Shown one piece after another: positions 62,366-64,000 of a DNA stretch of 64,000 nt. The DNA comes from DATARH01 sp963773625 (GTDB lineage Bacteria; Pseudomonadota; Alphaproteobacteria; ATCC43930; CGMCC-115725): assembly GCA_963773625.1 (NCBI GenBank), contig CAVZCJ010000024.1, positions 46,531 through 110,530 of the forward strand, written 5' to 3'. Position numbers and translations under genes: made by a program. Position 1 is the first letter of the stretch. Each line of letters begins with the position of its first letter. The notes beneath the pieces were generated by a model. It was not told where the DNA came from. It saw only the letters and a program-made list of their open reading frames with translations, and made no database searches.

Positions 62366-63782
62366 CTAGAAGCGGATCTGCGGGCCGACGAGCACCGAAT
62401 TGCTGGTGTAGCCGTAAAGCGACAGGTTTGACGATACGATGTCGCGTTGCACCTGGAGTACCACGTCGATGTTGCTGGCGAGCTGGAAGGTCTGGGTCAC
62501 CCCAAAGCGCCAATGGCGGTCATAGCGAGAGCTGGTCGAGAACACCGCGGGATTGCCGCTGGTGTTGCAACATGGATCGGGAGCGTCGTAGAGGCTGTAG
62601 ATCCGGCTGACGACGAAGGTGGTCTGCCACGGTAACCGGATAATCCCGGTTGGGTCGTCATAGTGGATGTTGTAACTGGCGAGAGCGGCATAGCTCTGAT
62701 TGGCGTAGTACGCGAACCTCGTCTCCTGATCGAGATAAGCGAATTGGAACAGCAGCACAGAATTCGGGGTGACCGGCTTGCTCACTACCAAACTGACCAA
62801 CTTGTCGGCTCCGTTGAGCCCGGTTGAGCTGGACGGTCGGGTTGGTTGGTGAAGGTCTTGTGGCGGAACTCAAACGAAAGCTTGGCCGCCACGTCCTGCC
62901 ACAGCGCAGCGGTGCCTTCGACCCCCGCGCCAAATGTGTCGAAATACTGTTTTTGTCCCAGCCCCACCTCGTTGATGATCCCATAGGGCTTGAGCGAAAT
63001 CGCGCTGATGCCTGGCAGCTCGGGATCGGAAACCGGAACCGGGGGCCGGCGGTCAATTCTCCCAAATCGAGGCTCAGCCGCTGAACCCTGAAGTAGTGCT
63101 GGACAAAGCCGCTGCCGATGACTTCCAGGGTATCGCGGTTTTGGGTGCCGAGGTCATAGCTGTAGAGCGCGGAGCCGGTGAGAAACAGGTTCTCGTCGCG
63201 CATCTTGACGAACTGGCTCGACAGCAACAGCGGGCCGATAGGCGAATTGACTGGTCGCCGAACCTGGCAGCGACGTTGGCGTCGGACTGGTATTGGGCGC
63301 CTAGAAGCAGGTACCCGGTAAACCGAGACGGTGCCTCCTCGCGCGCAATCTGGGCGATATATTGGTCGACACGAGCCTTGACCTCGGGCGGCGGGTTGGC
63401 CGCGAGCGCCTTCTCGAAATAGCTTTCGCGCCATCTCAAAGGAACCCATGCGGAAATAGAGGGCGCCCAGCTCGAGATCGACTCGCGGCAGATCGGGATT
63501 AAACAACAGCATCCGCTCGAGCGCTGACACCGCGGCCTCGTTATCGCCCAGCTGCGCCGCGGTTTCGGCATAGGCAAAGGTCACTTCGAGATTGGCCGGG
63601 TTGGCGAGCATTTGCTGAAATAGCGCCGCCTTCTTGGCCTCCAGCGCCGGCCGGTCGGCACTGACGCTATTTTGCGCCGCGGCCGGCATCATCGCGGCGA
63701 GGATTAGCCACATGATCACTGCAATCGCGCCGACGCCCTTCGCCGCAGAGCCGAATTTTGCGGTTATGGTACCCAAAAACAC
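62366..63782 (-). pseudogene. TPR plus beta-barrel outer-membrane protein, frameshifted
   Basis: A signal (GVGAIAVIMWLILAAMMPAAAQ), a TPR-type segment (EVTFAYAETAAQLGDNEAAV, SALERMLLFNPDLPRVDLEL, YFRMGSFEMARKLF), then in alternating frames AREEAPSRFTGYLLLGAQYQ, FVKMRDENLFLTGSALYSYD, VQHYFRVQRLSLDLGELTAG, YFDTFGAGVEGTAALW, and the barrel end YDRHWRFGVTQTFQLASNID, SNSVLVGPQIRF. It resembles TPR-plus-barrel outer-membrane proteins of the Slam/DUF560 type, ending in the usual aromatic residue. At least four shifts (63.42, 63.27, 63.04 and 62.78 kb). Coupled to the FecR-domain gene; both may form an envelope pair. Confidence 0.65.
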
Positions 63783-64000
63783 GGCATTCCTTACCGAAAT
63801 TTGACCCTGTCATCGAAGCTGTGAGCCTATATGAACTTCAGATTGAAGATCAACGTGCCGTTGATTTAGGACAGCTGGATTGGAAGCTGAGGGCTCCCGG
63901 CAGACGAGCTTCGAGACCATGCCGATGGCGGATCCCCCGCGAAATGGGGTTTCCACCGCGTTGAGGCAGCAAGATCCAGACATTGGCAATGGCCGCAACG
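63783..64000. other. non-coding stretch at the right edge
   Basis: 218 bases upstream of the barrel gene. No gene or clear promoter seen. Confidence 0.35.

Noticed and set aside
1..64000. tRNA, rRNA or CRISPR arrays
   Set aside because: Looked for cloverleaf-like repeats and regularly spaced repeats; none seen by eye.

Overview
The window is a high-GC, densely packed bacterial chromosome segment. The FixK/Fnr-type regulator, branched-chain-amino-acid-type ABC transporter, T6SS gene set with a duplicated TssC, and style of small genes all suggest an alphaproteobacterium (Rhizobiales or Rhodospirillales-like). I cannot name a genus from sequence alone.

Layout. (1) 1-7.9 kb is a microaerobic/redox module: a partial universal stress protein, a response regulator, a Crp/Fnr regulator, a Pat-type ADP-forming acyl-CoA synthetase plus GNAT acetyltransferase, an APH/P-loop kinase fusion and a zinc alcohol dehydrogenase, with two FNR/FixK boxes. 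(2) 8.2-46.8 kb is a T6SS locus. The forward arm is tssA-tssB-tssC-tssC2-tagJ-tssE-tssF-tssG-methyltransferase-kinase homologue-Sel1/DUF4384 gene-M15 peptidase gene-clpV-hcp. The reverse arm is tagH-tssK-tssL-tssM-tagF-pppA. Then come vgrG with two unknown genes, an envelope cluster (autotransporter barrel, secreted caspase-like protein, lipoprotein-like hydrolase, OmpA protein) and a reverse-strand PpkA-type kinase. I found neither tssJ nor a PAAR gene. (3) 46.9-56.6 kb is a catabolic/uptake region: Gfo/Idh/MocA oxidoreductase, HSL-type esterase, SDR, RidA-like protein, 2-hydroxyacid dehydrogenase and a Liv-type ABC transporter with a LivM-LivG fusion, followed by an unusual start-less YkgJ-like ORF. 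(4) 56.9-58.5 kb is a complete IS1380-family element. (5) 58.5-64 kb holds small hypothetical genes, a frameshifted cold-shock gene, a FecR-domain gene and a TPR/beta-barrel outer-membrane gene, the last two also frameshifted.

How the genes work together. The T6SS carries a full threonine-phosphorylation set (kinase, PP2C phosphatase, FHA protein) with an unusual twist. There are two PpkA-like proteins: one has a canonical HRD...N catalytic loop, the other has those two residues exchanged (N...D). Their periplasmic C-termini share a BON-like/DUF4384-like module with a third protein, a Sel1-repeat protein, giving a three-member candidate envelope-sensor family.

Quality caveat. Many genes are broken by single-base indels while the encoded protein stays conserved on both sides. 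These cluster at 20.8-25.2 kb (more than 20 events) and 58.8-63.5 kb, with single events in pat, tssB and the second kinase and two in the caspase gene. Many lie in short homopolymers, so consensus error is at least as likely as real decay. I mark such genes explicitly.
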